Positions 50,291 to 59,271 of a DNA stretch of 64,000 bases are shown piece by piece; positions within the stretch are counted from its first letter, which is position 1; each line of letters begins with the position of its first letter. A program made the position numbers and the translations under genes. The notes below the pieces were generated by a model. The model was not told the origin of the DNA and did no database searches. It saw only the letters and a program-made list of their open reading frames with translations. The stretch is from an uncultured Eubacteriales bacterium (GTDB taxonomy: Bacteria > Bacillota > Clostridia > Christensenellales > Aristaeellaceae), in assembly GCA_902764875.1 (NCBI GenBank), contig CACWXP010000004.1:124001-188000 (forward strand), in the 5' to 3' direction.

Positions 50291-51384
50291 AAAAGATTCT
50301 GAAAAATGAAGGCGTTCAGGCCTTCGTCGCCTCCATTATCTGCATCCTGCTGGGACTTCTGATCGGCTACATCGTGCTGCTGTTCATCAATCCGAGCGGC
50401 GCCGGCGAATCCATCGTGAACGTAATCAAGAACTTTTTCACCTGGAGCCGTCCGCAAAGCCAGATGAAACAGCTGGGCAACACGCTGGCCAAGACCATGC
50501 CGCTGATTCTCTGCTCCCTGAGCATTTTGTTCTCCTACAAGGTCGGCCTGTTCAACATCGGCTGCGCCGGCCAATATGTAGCCGGCGCCTGCGCCAGTCT
50601 TTACGCAGGCCTGGCCTGGGGATGGGGCTGGCTGCCTTGCATGATCTTCGCCATCGTGGCCGGTGCGCTGCTGGGCGGGATCACCGGACTGCTGAAAGCC
50701 TACTGCAACGTGAACGAAGTCATTTCCGGCATCATGCTGAACTGGATCGCCCTCTACACTTCCAACACGCTCCTGACCAACGTCAAGGAAACCGCCAGTC
50801 CCTACACGCTGTACCTTGACAAAACAAATCCCGGCGCGATCCTGCCGACTTTGGGCCTGGACAAGCTTTTCAACAACAACTCCAACGTGACCATCGCGGT
50901 GCCGCTGACCATTGTTGCGGCGGTCGTGATCTGGATTATCCTGAGCAAAACCAAGCTTGGATATGAACTGAAAGCCACGGGCAACAACAGAAACGCCGCG
51001 AAATACGCCGGCATGACCCAGAACCGGAACATCATCATGACCATCGCCATCTCCGGCGCGCTGGCCGGGCTCGGCGCCTCCCTGCTGTATCAGACCGGAT
51101 ACATGCGCTGGGAATGCACGCAGTCTTCCGTTCCGGCCATGGGATTCAACGGCATCGCCGCGGCCTTCCTTGGCGGGCTGCATCCTCTCGGCGCCATCTT
51201 CTCTTCCTTCTTCATTCAGCACATCACAGACGGCGGCCAGTACGTGAACACGAATTTCTATTCCTCCCAGATTTCCGACGTGATCTCCTCCGTGATCATC
51301 TATCTGTGCAGCTTCGTGCTGTTCATTAAACTGACCATGAAGAAGATGCTGGCGAAAAGCGACGAAAAGAAAGGGGCGAAATAA
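50287..51384 (+). CDS. Nucleoside ABC transporter permease 1 (YufP-like)
   Basis: This 365-residue protein has about nine membrane helices and the BPD_transp_2 features. These include GLFNIGCAGQYVAGACASLY, LKAYCNVNEVISGIMLNWIA, LGYELKATGNNRNAAKYAGM with the cytoplasmic coupling loop, and AMGFNGIAAAFLGGLHPLGA. Its start overlaps the ATPase stop (ATGA). It pairs with the second permease to form the membrane channel for nucleosides delivered by the BMP binding protein. Confidence 0.92.
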   Translation: MKKILKNEGVQAFVASIICILLGLLIGYIVLLFINPSGAGESIVNVIKNFFTWSRPQSQMKQLGNTLAKTMPLILCSLSILFSYKVGLFNIGCAGQYVAGACASLYAGLAWGWGWLPCMIFAIVAGALLGGITGLLKAYCNVNEVISGIMLNWIALYTSNTLLTNVKETASPYTLYLDKTNPGAILPTLGLDKLFNNNSNVTIAVPLTIVAAVVIWIILSKTKLGYELKATGNNRNAAKYAGMTQNRNIIMTIAISGALAGLGASLLYQTGYMRWECTQSSVPAMGFNGIAAAFLGGLHPLGAIFSSFFIQHITDGGQYVNTNFYSSQISDVISSVIIYLCSFVLFIKLTMKKMLAKSDEKKGAK

Positions 51385-51386
51385 TC

Positions 51387-52325
51387 ATGCTGCTTTTGAC
51401 ACAATACACCCTGATCTTCGCCTCCGTTCTGCTGCTGGTCGCCCTGGGCGGCTGCATTTCGGAGCATTCCGGCGTGATTAATCTGGGCCTGGAAGGCATC
51501 ATGGTGGTCGGGGCCCTGGGCGGAGCGCTGGTGATGCGCTCCCTGGGAACGACCTCCGCCCTGGTGATGGTGCTTGTCGCCATGCTTGCCGCGGCCCTGG
51601 CGGGCATGCTGTACTCGTGCCTGCTTGGCGTTGCAGCTATTCATTTCAAAGCGGACCAGACGCTGGTGGGTACGGCCATGAACCTGCTGGCCACCGCCGC
51701 CGCCACGGTTTTCGTGAAGGCCATGAACACCGCCGCCAATCCGGACAACCACTCCTCCGAGATCGAATACATCCGGGCCCGGAAAATGTTCATCGTGAAC
51801 ATCAACGGCTTCGAATTCAACTGGTTCATGCTAGTGGCGATCATTGCCGTGGTGCTGGTTTACTTCCTGCTGTACAAAAACCGCCTGGGCCTGCGGCTGA
51901 TGGCCTGCGGCGAGCATCCGCAGGCGGCGGCCTCCGTCGGCGTCAGCGTTTACAAAATGCGCTGGACCGGCGTGCTGATTTCCGGAGCCCTGGGCGGCCT
52001 GGGCGGCCTGTGCTACATTCTGGCCGGCGTTTCCGTATGGAAATTTGAAAACGGCGTGGCCGGCTTCGGCTTCCTGGCCCTTGCCGTGATGATCTTCGGC
52101 CAGTGGAAACCCACGCGGATCGCCATCGCAGCCCTGATCTTCGGCCTGTTCCGCGCGCTGTCCAACACGTACACCGGCTTCCCGTTCCTGGCCAATCTGA
52201 ACCTGCCGGGCAACGTTTACAACATGATGCCATACATCGTGTGCCTGATCGTTCTGGCCTTCACTTCCAAGGCGTCCCACGCCCCGAAGGCAGAAGGCAT
52301 CCCCTACGACAAAGGATCACGCTGA
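51387..52325 (+). CDS. Nucleoside ABC transporter permease 2 (YufQ-like)
   Basis: This 312-residue membrane protein shows ALGGCISEHSGVINLGLEGI near the N-terminus, FKADQTLVGTAMNLLATAAA, the coupling loop GLRLMACGEHPQAAASVGVS, and GFGFLALAVMIFGQWKPTRI. It starts two bases after the first permease's stop, with AAAGGGG as ribosome site. It completes the transporter. Confidence 0.92.
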   Translation: MLLLTQYTLIFASVLLLVALGGCISEHSGVINLGLEGIMVVGALGGALVMRSLGTTSALVMVLVAMLAAALAGMLYSCLLGVAAIHFKADQTLVGTAMNLLATAAATVFVKAMNTAANPDNHSSEIEYIRARKMFIVNINGFEFNWFMLVAIIAVVLVYFLLYKNRLGLRLMACGEHPQAAASVGVSVYKMRWTGVLISGALGGLGGLCYILAGVSVWKFENGVAGFGFLALAVMIFGQWKPTRIAIAALIFGLFRALSNTYTGFPFLANLNLPGNVYNMMPYIVCLIVLAFTSKASHAPKAEGIPYDKGSR

Positions 52326-52349
52326 CAATAAAAGGAGGATTATTTACCT

Positions 52350-53054
52350 ATGCCCATCCCAACCCCTCATATCAACGCTCCCGCCGGCGCCTTTGCCGAT
52401 ACCGTACTGATGCCCGGCGATCCCCTGCGCTCCAAACTGGTCGCGGAAAAATTCCTTGAAAACGCCGAACTGGTAAACAACGTACGCGGCGTTCAAGGCT
52501 ACACCGGCACCTGGAAAGGCAAGCGGGTTTCCGTCATGGCCAGCGGCATGGGGGCTTCGTCCATTGGCATTTATTCCTACGAGCTGTTTGCGTTCTATGA
52601 TGTGAAGAACATTATCCGCATCGGCTCCGCCGGCGCCATGAATGAAAAGGTAAAGGTTCGGGATCTTGTGATCGGCATGAGCGCCTACAACAAGAGCTCC
52701 TATCTGAAGAACTTCGGCTTTTCCGGGGACAACGCTCCCTGTGCTGACTACGGTCTGCTTTCCAAAGCGGTGGAAACCGCGAAAACCATGAACATCCCCG
52801 CCCACTGCGGCCCGCTGTTCACCAGCGAGGTTTTCTACGACGGCGGCATTGACATGCCTGTGCTGCAAAAGCTGGGCGTGCTGGCCGTGGAGATGGAAGC
52901 AGCCGCGCTGTACATGAACGCCGCCCTTACCGGGAAAAGTGCGCTGGCCATCTGTACCATTTCGGACCACCTGATTACCGGGGAAGCCCTTCCCGCCGAA
53001 GACCGGCAAAACAGCTTCCTGGACATGATCCGGCTGGGGCTTGAGATTGCGTAA
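52350..53054 (+). CDS. deoD: Purine-nucleoside phosphorylase, DeoD type
   Basis: This 234-residue enzyme splits purine (deoxy)nucleosides with phosphate to the base and (deoxy)ribose-1-phosphate. Landmarks are VLMPGDPLRSKLVAEKFLE, VMASGMGASSIGIYSYELF, IIRIGSAGAMNEKVKVRDLV, VLAVEMEAAALYMNAA and the catalytic aspartate in TISDHLITGE. AAAGGAGG precedes the ATG, 24 bases after the second permease. A terminator follows at 53068. Confidence 0.95.
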   Translation: MPIPTPHINAPAGAFADTVLMPGDPLRSKLVAEKFLENAELVNNVRGVQGYTGTWKGKRVSVMASGMGASSIGIYSYELFAFYDVKNIIRIGSAGAMNEKVKVRDLVIGMSAYNKSSYLKNFGFSGDNAPCADYGLLSKAVETAKTMNIPAHCGPLFTSEVFYDGGIDMPVLQKLGVLAVEMEAAALYMNAALTGKSALAICTISDHLITGEALPAEDRQNSFLDMIRLGLEIA

Positions 53055-53067
53055 AGAAAGGCGTGTT

Positions 53068-53099
53068 AAAGGGGGCTGCCGCAGGGCAGTCCCCTTTTT
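53068..53099 (+). terminator. Terminator of the nucleoside operon
   Basis: AAAGGGGGCTGCC and GGCAGTCCCCTTTTT flank a GCAG loop (53081-53084), giving a long stem with one mismatch that ends in TTTTT. It lies 14 bases past deoD. Confidence 0.9.
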
Positions 53100-53189
53100 C
53101 CGCTTCTGATACGTTTTTCAGGCAGGCACGGCCTGGTTTGGACATTCGCGCGCTTTGCACGGCGGCCCGGCAATCTCCGGACACATGAT

Positions 53190-54353
53190 TTACCCGCGAA
53201 GCGCGTCCGCAAAGGATTCGGCATCGAAGCGATCCGGCAGGCCAAGCCATTCGGCGCAGGTAGCCGCGATGTCGGCAAATGTACAACGAATCCCGAGGTT
53301 CACGCTCTTCGTCATGCCCGGCGTGTAAGCCAGGATCGGAATATCCTCCCGGGTGTGGTCGGTGGAGATATCACAGGGATCGCAGCCGTGATCCGCGGTG
53401 ATGATCATCAGATCGCCGGGATGCATGAGATCCACCATTTCCTTCAGCCGGAGGTCGAAAGCCTCCAGCGCGCCGGCAAAACCCTTCGGATCATTCCGGT
53501 GGCCGTAGACGGAATCGGTGTCCACGAGGTTTGTGAAGCACAGGCCGTTGAAATCCTGCTTCATAAAGTTGATCAGCGCATCCATGCAGGCAGGGTTTCC
53601 GGCGGCGTGGTCGATCTTTGTGAGCCCTTCATGTGCAAAGATATCCTCGATCTTGCCGACACCGATGGATTCCAGGCCGGCCTCCATGACGGCCTGCGGC
53701 AGCGTGCGCCCGCAGGGGGGCATGGAAAAATCACGTCGGCGGCCCGTACGCTGGAAAGCGCCCGGCTGGCCGATAAAGGGACGGGCAATCACGCGCCCGA
53801 CGCCCAGATCCCCCTGGAGCATCTCTCGGGCAATGCGGCAGAACTCATATAGCTGCTCCACGGGGAACAGCTCCTCATGGCAGGCAATCTGGAAAACGCT
53901 GTCGCCGCTGGTGTAGACAATCGGCGTATGATCCCGCATGTGCTGCGCGCCCAACTCCTCCAGGATAACGGTGCCGGAAGCGGGCTTGTTGCCAATGCAC
54001 TTATAGCCGATCGCCTTTTCATAGGCATCCATGAATTCCTTCGGGAAACCGTTCGGGAAGGTCGGGAATGCGCGGGTGACCCGCACGCCGGCGATTTCCC
54101 AGTGGCCGGAAGTGGTGTCCTTTCCCTTGCTGGCCTCCCGGGCCCGCCCCCAGGCGCCGGCTACAGGCCCGTCCCAACGGTATCCGGTTGTCTCTATATT
54201 GCCAAGGCCCATGGCCGCCATGTTGGGCAGGTTCGGATGAGCGGCGGCGATGACATGTCCCAGGGTATTGGTACCGGCATCTCCGTATTCCGCGGCGTCC
54301 GGTGCTTCTCCCGCACCGACAGCATCCAGTACTGTCAGAAAAACACGACTCAT
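53190..54353 (-). CDS. deoB: Phosphopentomutase
   Basis: This 387-residue enzyme interconverts (deoxy)ribose-1- and 5-phosphates, linking DeoD and Udp to DeoC. It belongs to the alkaline-phosphatase superfamily. Metal-site motifs include VFLTVLDAVGAGEAPDA, the threonine in DAGTNTLGHV, TDSVYGHRNDPKGF, IITADHGCDP and the closing STDHTREDIPILAY. AAGGAGAG precedes the ATG. It is transcribed away from udp from its own promoter (54395-54423). Confidence 0.95.
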   Translation of the reverse strand: MSRVFLTVLDAVGAGEAPDAAEYGDAGTNTLGHVIAAAHPNLPNMAAMGLGNIETTGYRWDGPVAGAWGRAREASKGKDTTSGHWEIAGVRVTRAFPTFPNGFPKEFMDAYEKAIGYKCIGNKPASGTVILEELGAQHMRDHTPIVYTSGDSVFQIACHEELFPVEQLYEFCRIAREMLQGDLGVGRVIARPFIGQPGAFQRTGRRRDFSMPPCGRTLPQAVMEAGLESIGVGKIEDIFAHEGLTKIDHAAGNPACMDALINFMKQDFNGLCFTNLVDTDSVYGHRNDPKGFAGALEAFDLRLKEMVDLMHPGDLMIITADHGCDPCDISTDHTREDIPILAYTPGMTKSVNLGIRCTFADIAATCAEWLGLPDRFDAESFADALRG

Positions 54354-54394
54354 TTTTATCTCTCCTTTTCAATTGTCCCTTTTCGGTCGAAAAA

Positions 54395-54423
54395 ATTATA
54401 GCAGAGAATCTTTTGAATCACAA
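54395..54423 (-). promoter_or_regulatory. deoB promoter
   Basis: On the minus strand TTGTGA (54418-54423) and TATAAT (54395-54400) have a 17-base spacer, about 40 bases before the start codon. Confidence 0.75.
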
Positions 54424-54443
54424 GCATTTCCTCTCATTTCCGG

Positions 54444-54473
54444 TTGTTTCCGACAATCCTTTCATGGTATAAT
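54444..54473 (+). promoter_or_regulatory. udp promoter
   Basis: TTGTTT (54444-54449) and TATAAT (54468-54473) are 18 bases apart, 38 bases before the start codon. It is divergent from the deoB promoter. Confidence 0.7.
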
Positions 54474-54511
54474 GCGCTCAGATGAAAACACATATAAAAG
54501 GAGGGCCTGCC

Positions 54512-55291
54512 ATGGCAACCGTTTATTCTCCCAACGAGGAATTCCATCTGAAAATTACCCGCGGCGACGTGGGCCGCTACGTCCTGCTCTGCGGCGATCC
54601 CGGGCGCACCGAGAAAATCGCTTCCTATTTTGATACGGCTGAATTTGTGAAGAGCAACCGGGAATACACGATCTGGACCGGCACACTGGAGGGCGAGAAG
54701 GTGAGCGTATGCAGCACCGGCATCGGCGGGCCTTCCCTGGCCATCGCCGTGGAAGAGCTGATCCACTGCGGATCGGACACCTTCATCCGGGTCGGAACTG
54801 CCGGCGGCATGGCCCCCGAAGTGCTCGGTGGCGACGTTGTGATCGGCAGCGGCGCCATCCGGATGGAAGGCACCACCCACGAATACGCTCCCGCCGAATA
54901 TCCCGCCATAGCGGACTTCAGTGTAGTTGGCGCCCTGACCGACGCTGCGAAGGAAGACGGGGTACGCTACCATGTGGGCGTACTACACAACAAGGACAAT
55001 TTCTACGGCCAGCACAGTCCGGACACCATGCCCGTCCGGGACAAGCTGAAAGGCAAATGGCAGGCATACCTGGAATGCGGTGCGCTGGCCAGCGAGATGG
55101 AATCCGCCGCGCTGTTCATCGTTTCCGCCGTCCGCCGGGCCCGGGCCGGCTGTATTGTGCAGGTGTTTGCCAACCAAACCCGTCGGGCCATGGGCCTGGA
55201 GGATCCCATGTCGCTGGATACGGACGCTTCCGTCCGCGTCGGGGTTCTGGCCATACGCAAACTGATTCAGCGGGACAAGGCTTCCTGCTGA
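54512..55291 (+). CDS. udp: Uridine phosphorylase
   Basis: This 259-residue enzyme of the nucleoside phosphorylase family splits uridine to uracil and ribose-1-phosphate. Features are VLLCGDPGRTEKIASYFD, VCSTGIGGPSLAIAVEELI, FIRVGTAGGMAPEVLGGDVV, the substrate loop in NKDNFYGQHSPD, and ALASEMESAALFIVSAVRRA. ATG 54512 follows AAAAGGAGG; an in-frame ATG at 54482 is less likely. It completes the salvage set with tdk, cdd, deoB, deoC and deoD. Confidence 0.93.
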   Translation: MATVYSPNEEFHLKITRGDVGRYVLLCGDPGRTEKIASYFDTAEFVKSNREYTIWTGTLEGEKVSVCSTGIGGPSLAIAVEELIHCGSDTFIRVGTAGGMAPEVLGGDVVIGSGAIRMEGTTHEYAPAEYPAIADFSVVGALTDAAKEDGVRYHVGVLHNKDNFYGQHSPDTMPVRDKLKGKWQAYLECGALASEMESAALFIVSAVRRARAGCIVQVFANQTRRAMGLEDPMSLDTDASVRVGVLAIRKLIQRDKASC

Positions 55292-55307
55292 AAAATCAAC
55301 CGCTTCG

Positions 55308-55335
55308 GCGCCGGTTTCATTGACGAAACCGGCGC
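55308..55335 (+). terminator. Hairpin after udp
   Basis: GCGCCGGTTTC and GAAACCGGCGC form a perfect 11-bp stem with a 6-base loop, followed by TTTGCG. It probably ends the udp transcript, 16 bases past the stop. Confidence 0.75.
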
Positions 55336-55378
55336 TTTGCGCTATCATAACTTCCGAAAAACACTAGGAGGAACCTTC

Positions 55379-56365
55379 ATGAAAGCAAGGAAATCTCTTA
55401 CGCGGTTTGCTTCCGTCATCACCCTGATCCTGGCGGTCTGCCTGATCTTCTCCGCCGCCGCGGAGGACGAACTGTCCATCGCGGATCTGAACCCGGAGGA
55501 TGTGGAAGAAGTTTCGATGGAAGCCCCCCTTATCTCCAATCCCCTGCCGATTGACTTCACCGGCGGTTTCCCGCTGCAGGAGCAGTTCTACCTGGATGCG
55601 CAGACCTATCAGGATCCGACCATTCAGGTGTCCATTACCGAAAAGGATATCACCGATTACCTCCAGGGCTACAGAGGCAGAGACGCCCAGGCCTGGATCG
55701 TTGACATCAAAATCGGCGATGCTTCGCAGCTGCGAACCGCCGCCGCCGAGTCCTTCGAGACGACAACCACCCGGCACGTTGACGTGATCGCGGACCGTCT
55801 GAACGCGGTTGTGGCCTTCAACGGCGACTATGTGAACCGGCAGGACCGGGGCTATGTGTTCCGCCAGGGTGTTTTCTACAAGGATAAACTGCAGGGCAAG
55901 CAGGACGTGCTGCTCATTGACGAGGACGGAGATTTCCATCCGATGCACCTGCCGAAAAAAGGTGAACTTTCCGACACGATCGATGGCAAGAAAGTGATCA
56001 ACGCCTTCTGTTTCGGACCGATTCTGGTTGAAAACGGCGAAATCGTCGAGAAAATCAAGGACTTTGGCTTTCTGAAACCGGAGAAAAACTATGCCCGCCT
56101 GGCCATCTGCCAATGCGGTCCGCTGCACTATAAAGTCATTCTGACCACGACCGAGCAGAGCTATACCCTCGGCCTGAAGCTGAAAGAATTCCAGCAGCTT
56201 TGCAAGGATGAGGGCGCGGTGACCGCCTATAATCTTGACGGCGGGGATTCAACCACCCTTTATTTCCACGGGGAGCGCGTGAACAACCAATATAAGGTGA
56301 ATTACCGGGAAGTGCCCGATATCTTCTACTTTGCTTCCGCCTGGGACGGGGGAAACGCTGAATGA
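55379..56365 (+). CDS. Phosphodiester glycosidase (NAGPA) family protein, exported
   Basis: This 328-residue protein has a signal peptide (to about residue 28) and a C-terminal NAGPA domain. The domain shows RLNAVVAFNGDYVNRQDRG, VINAFCFGPILVENGEI, ARLAICQCGPLHYKV and YNLDGGDSTTLYFHGERVNN. Relatives remove or process sugar-1-phosphodiester groups on cell-surface polymers; the substrate here is unknown. CTAGGAGG precedes ATG 55379. It is coupled to the following membrane protein gene by an ATGA overlap. A second member lies at 59272-60273. Confidence 0.85.
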   Translation: MKARKSLTRFASVITLILAVCLIFSAAAEDELSIADLNPEDVEEVSMEAPLISNPLPIDFTGGFPLQEQFYLDAQTYQDPTIQVSITEKDITDYLQGYRGRDAQAWIVDIKIGDASQLRTAAAESFETTTTRHVDVIADRLNAVVAFNGDYVNRQDRGYVFRQGVFYKDKLQGKQDVLLIDEDGDFHPMHLPKKGELSDTIDGKKVINAFCFGPILVENGEIVEKIKDFGFLKPEKNYARLAICQCGPLHYKVILTTTEQSYTLGLKLKEFQQLCKDEGAVTAYNLDGGDSTTLYFHGERVNNQYKVNYREVPDIFYFASAWDGGNAE

Positions 56366-57324
56366 GCACCTATCTGTGGATTATGACGGCCGGCTCCGCG
56401 GCAATCTTTGCCCTGTACGGTCTGCGCTGCGCCAAGGCCGAGCGGCTGCCGGAGCTGCGAAAGAACGCCTGGCCGAACGCCCTGCTCTCCTTTGTGCTTG
56501 CCGCCACCTTCGGCACGATCCTAGCCCGGGTGGGCTATGCGCTGCTGATGTCGGAGCTGGACTTTGAATACGACGGCATTGAAGCGCTGGGGCTGCTGCT
56601 GGAGTTTGAAATTGACTGTGTTTCCTTCTTCTGCGGCGCCATCGGCGTCTGCCTGGGGGTGCTGCTGTCCAACCGGCTGACCCGAAAAGGCTCCGCTTTT
56701 GTCGGAATGGATGCCTTTGCGCCTTTCGGCGCGCTGCTGGCAGCCCTTTTCCGCCTGGGCGAGCTCTTTTTCGGCTCCTACGGCGCAGGGGGTGAACTTC
56801 CCGAAGGAAGTCCGCTGGCTTTCTTCCCCTTTGCCCTGAGAATTCCCGTGGCCGGGAGTTCTGATTACTGGGCGTGGGCGATCTGCGTGCTTTCCGCCTG
56901 TTTTGCCCTGATCTGGGCCGGAATCGCTTTCTTCAAGCTGCGCAGCCGGGGCCGCACCGGCCTTTCCTTCACGCTGACGCTGTTCTTCCTTGCCCTGCCG
57001 CAGATTCTTTGCGAAAGCATGCGGAAACGGGGAATGTTCTGGCTGTTTATCCACGTGGAAGAGCTGCTGTGCGCGATTGTGCTCGCGGGGGTCATGCTCT
57101 TCTGGATTCTGAAATCCGGCAGGACCCTTCCCTTCCTGCGGCGCTGGACCCCCTTCGGGATCCTGCTGCTTTGCATCGGACTACTGGTTGCCACCGAGTT
57201 TGCCATTGACGGAAAGCTCTTTGACCTGCTGCCTTCCGTCTGCTACCTGTTCATGATCGCGGTACTCGCCGTGATCGGCTGGGCCGGCGTCGTCGCCGCC
57301 CGGCGCTATAACGAGGAAACGTAG
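56362..57324 (+). CDS. Lgt-like membrane protein, key residues altered
   Basis: This 320-residue protein has seven or more membrane helices. The segment MDAFAPFGALLAALFRLGEL followed by FFGSYG aligns in pattern with the prolipoprotein diacylglyceryl transferase signature (GRxGNFxNxExYG), but the asparagine is replaced by glutamate and the order is degenerate. It is probably an Lgt paralogue with a different task, not the housekeeping enzyme. It is translationally coupled to the phosphodiester glycosidase gene, so the pair may act on the same surface lipid or polymer. Confidence 0.6.
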   Translation: MSTYLWIMTAGSAAIFALYGLRCAKAERLPELRKNAWPNALLSFVLAATFGTILARVGYALLMSELDFEYDGIEALGLLLEFEIDCVSFFCGAIGVCLGVLLSNRLTRKGSAFVGMDAFAPFGALLAALFRLGELFFGSYGAGGELPEGSPLAFFPFALRIPVAGSSDYWAWAICVLSACFALIWAGIAFFKLRSRGRTGLSFTLTLFFLALPQILCESMRKRGMFWLFIHVEELLCAIVLAGVMLFWILKSGRTLPFLRRWTPFGILLLCIGLLVATEFAIDGKLFDLLPSVCYLFMIAVLAVIGWAGVVAARRYNEET

Positions 57325-57338
57325 TTTTCATCGGTATG

Positions 57339-57370
57339 AAAAACTGCTCCGGCATTTCGGAGCAGTTTTT
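57339..57370. terminator. Bidirectional terminator
   Basis: AAAAACTGCTCCG and CGGAGCAGTTTTT are perfect inverted 13-mers around GCATTT. The A-run on one side and T-run on the other let it serve both the plus-strand gene ending at 57324 and the minus-strand gene ending at 57388. Confidence 0.92.
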
Positions 57371-57387
57371 CTCTATTTGCCTGCGCG

Positions 57388-58950
57388 TCAGTGCTGAATC
57401 TGACCGGAAAATTCAGCCATCTTCCTTGCGATTTCTTCCCCGTGCTTTTCAAGGCCGCGGATCAGCGCATGGTCGTAGTTTTCCAGCACCCGGGTGTTCC
57501 CATCCAGCACCAGCACCGCTTCCTTCCCCTCCCGGGACGCGGGCCAGGACGGAATTGTTTCATTATTCGGATTTCCGGTTTTTGCGAAGGCTATCACACT
57601 GCGGAAGGCTTCTTCCTGAACCTTCTGCGCCAGGGCTTCCGCCCCCAGGCCGCCGGGATACTCAACCAGATCGATATTGTGGAACACATAGGGAATGTCG
57701 GAGCAATGCCAGGGCGTGTTTCCGCCGTCGATGGGCTGATCCATGTTGAAAAGGTAGCTCCAGGTGCAGTCGTTGAGCCGGCTGCGCTTTGCGATGTACG
57801 GAATCTCCGGCGCGCGGAAAATGAAATCGACACGCAGCAGATCAAGCACCTTGCGGTCGGGATATGCCTGCCGGAAAAGCGGAAGAAGCTCGTCCGCCGT
57901 CTGATCCCCCAGGGCTTTCCGGACGATCTGAACCTGTTCGGCATCCGAAAGCTTTTCCCGATCCCATGGCATAGGCGCAAAGGAAGTGAACTCCCCGAAC
58001 ACGCTGCCGACCATCAGCGGAACCTGCTTCGTCTCCTCGCGGAAACCGACCCGCAGCGGGTCGCCCCGGTAGAACGCGTTCGGATGCGGAGCGCAGCCTG
58101 TGTATTTCCCGGCGGCCTTCAGCGCCGGACTGACCTTCCGATACGCCCGGGCAAAGGCGGTGTAATCCGCCGTTTCCAACTCTTTCACGGTCCGGATGCC
58201 CAGTTCCTTCATCACGGCTTCGGCAAGCTCTTTTCCGCTGCCCTCCGCGTCCGCCAATACCGGGCCGATGACCCCGCTCATCACAATTCCCTTCGCATAC
58301 AGCCCGTCCGCCGCCGGGGACTGCAGCAGCGTGGTCACCTTCGCTCCGCCGCCGCTCTGGCCGAAAACGGTTACATTCTTTGGATCCCCGCCGAAGGCGG
58401 CGATATTCTCCCGGATCCATTGCAGCGCCGCGATGATGTCATCTCCGCCGGCGTTGCCGGAGTTCGCATATTCCTCCCCGAAATCGGAAAGATCGAAATA
58501 GCCAAGGACATTCAGCCGGTGATTGATGGAAACGACCACCGCGTTGCCGAGGCTGCTCATGGCCGCCCCGTCGTAGGCCACCTGTTCGATGGAAGAGCCG
58601 GCAAAAAAGCCGCCTCCGTGGAGCCAGACCAGCACCGGGCGCTTTTCCCCGTCGCACCCGGGGGTCCAGACGTTCAGATTGAGGCAGTTTTCATCCATGG
58701 GCCAGTAGCGATGTGGCACATACAACTCACCCTGGGGCGGATCGTTGGTCATCAGCGGGCAGACGTAGCCGTAGCTGCAGGCATCCAGCACTCCTTCCCA
58801 GGGATCGACCGCCTGCGGCGTATGGAACCGGGCCGCCTGCGCATAGGGGATTCCCTTGAAAACTTTAAGTCCGTCCTGTTCAAACCCCTGAACCGTTCCC
58901 TGCCGGGTGTTGACCCGGGCCGTTTCCGCGTCTCTCCGGAATGATTTCAC
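57388..58950 (-). CDS. Type-B carboxylesterase
   Basis: This protein of about 520 residues is an alpha/beta-hydrolase of the carboxylesterase/lipase family. It has FKGIPYAQAARF, DENCLNLNVWTP, PVLVWLHGGGFFAGSS (oxyanion hole), the nucleophile in VFGQSGGGAKVT, and the family's late histidine region near GGNTPWHCSD. No signal peptide is seen, so it is cytoplasmic. I chose GTG 58950, 8 bases after AAGGAGG; the frame also opens with ATG 58968, but then the ribosome site falls inside the gene. Confidence 0.9.
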   Translation of the reverse strand: MKSFRRDAETARVNTRQGTVQGFEQDGLKVFKGIPYAQAARFHTPQAVDPWEGVLDACSYGYVCPLMTNDPPQGELYVPHRYWPMDENCLNLNVWTPGCDGEKRPVLVWLHGGGFFAGSSIEQVAYDGAAMSSLGNAVVVSINHRLNVLGYFDLSDFGEEYANSGNAGGDDIIAALQWIRENIAAFGGDPKNVTVFGQSGGGAKVTTLLQSPAADGLYAKGIVMSGVIGPVLADAEGSGKELAEAVMKELGIRTVKELETADYTAFARAYRKVSPALKAAGKYTGCAPHPNAFYRGDPLRVGFREETKQVPLMVGSVFGEFTSFAPMPWDREKLSDAEQVQIVRKALGDQTADELLPLFRQAYPDRKVLDLLRVDFIFRAPEIPYIAKRSRLNDCTWSYLFNMDQPIDGGNTPWHCSDIPYVFHNIDLVEYPGGLGAEALAQKVQEEAFRSVIAFAKTGNPNNETIPSWPASREGKEAVLVLDGNTRVLENYDHALIRGLEKHGEEIARKMAEFSGQIQH

Positions 58951-59016
58951 TGCTTTCGCCTCCTTCATAAAGCAACAGGCGCATGCAACGATGCGCCTTG
59001 GGAATATCGGTTTGTT

Positions 59017-59154
59017 TTATGCGAAACGAATCTCGTCCAATGTGTACCGGATCACTTCATCCACGTCGTCCTCCTCCGCAGGAGCAGCCAACACCAACCA
59101 GGGATGGGAGACCTCCCAGGCGGAAACCTGTTCTTCCAGCGTCATTTCTTCCAC
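59017..59154 (-). CDS. Small acidic hypothetical protein, 45 residues
   Basis: A 45-codon frame starts at GTG 59154, with GAGGGG about 11 bases ahead, and ends 66 bases before the esterase start. The product is acidic, with a Trp-containing centre (SAWEVSHPWLVLAAP) and a helical end (DDVDEVIRYTLDEIRFA). Codon use resembles its neighbours. It is either a small gene co-transcribed with the esterase or chance; no family is recognised. Confidence 0.45.
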   Translation of the reverse strand: MEEMTLEEQVSAWEVSHPWLVLAAPAEEDDVDEVIRYTLDEIRFA

Positions 59155-59271
59155 GAGCGTTCATTCCCCTCTGTTGTTTTCAAAACCACTAGGGATTGTA
59201 CACTCTCTTATGAAGAAACACAAGATCTTTTTCCATATTTTGTTGTTCTTTTATTGCATTTCTGTTACATT

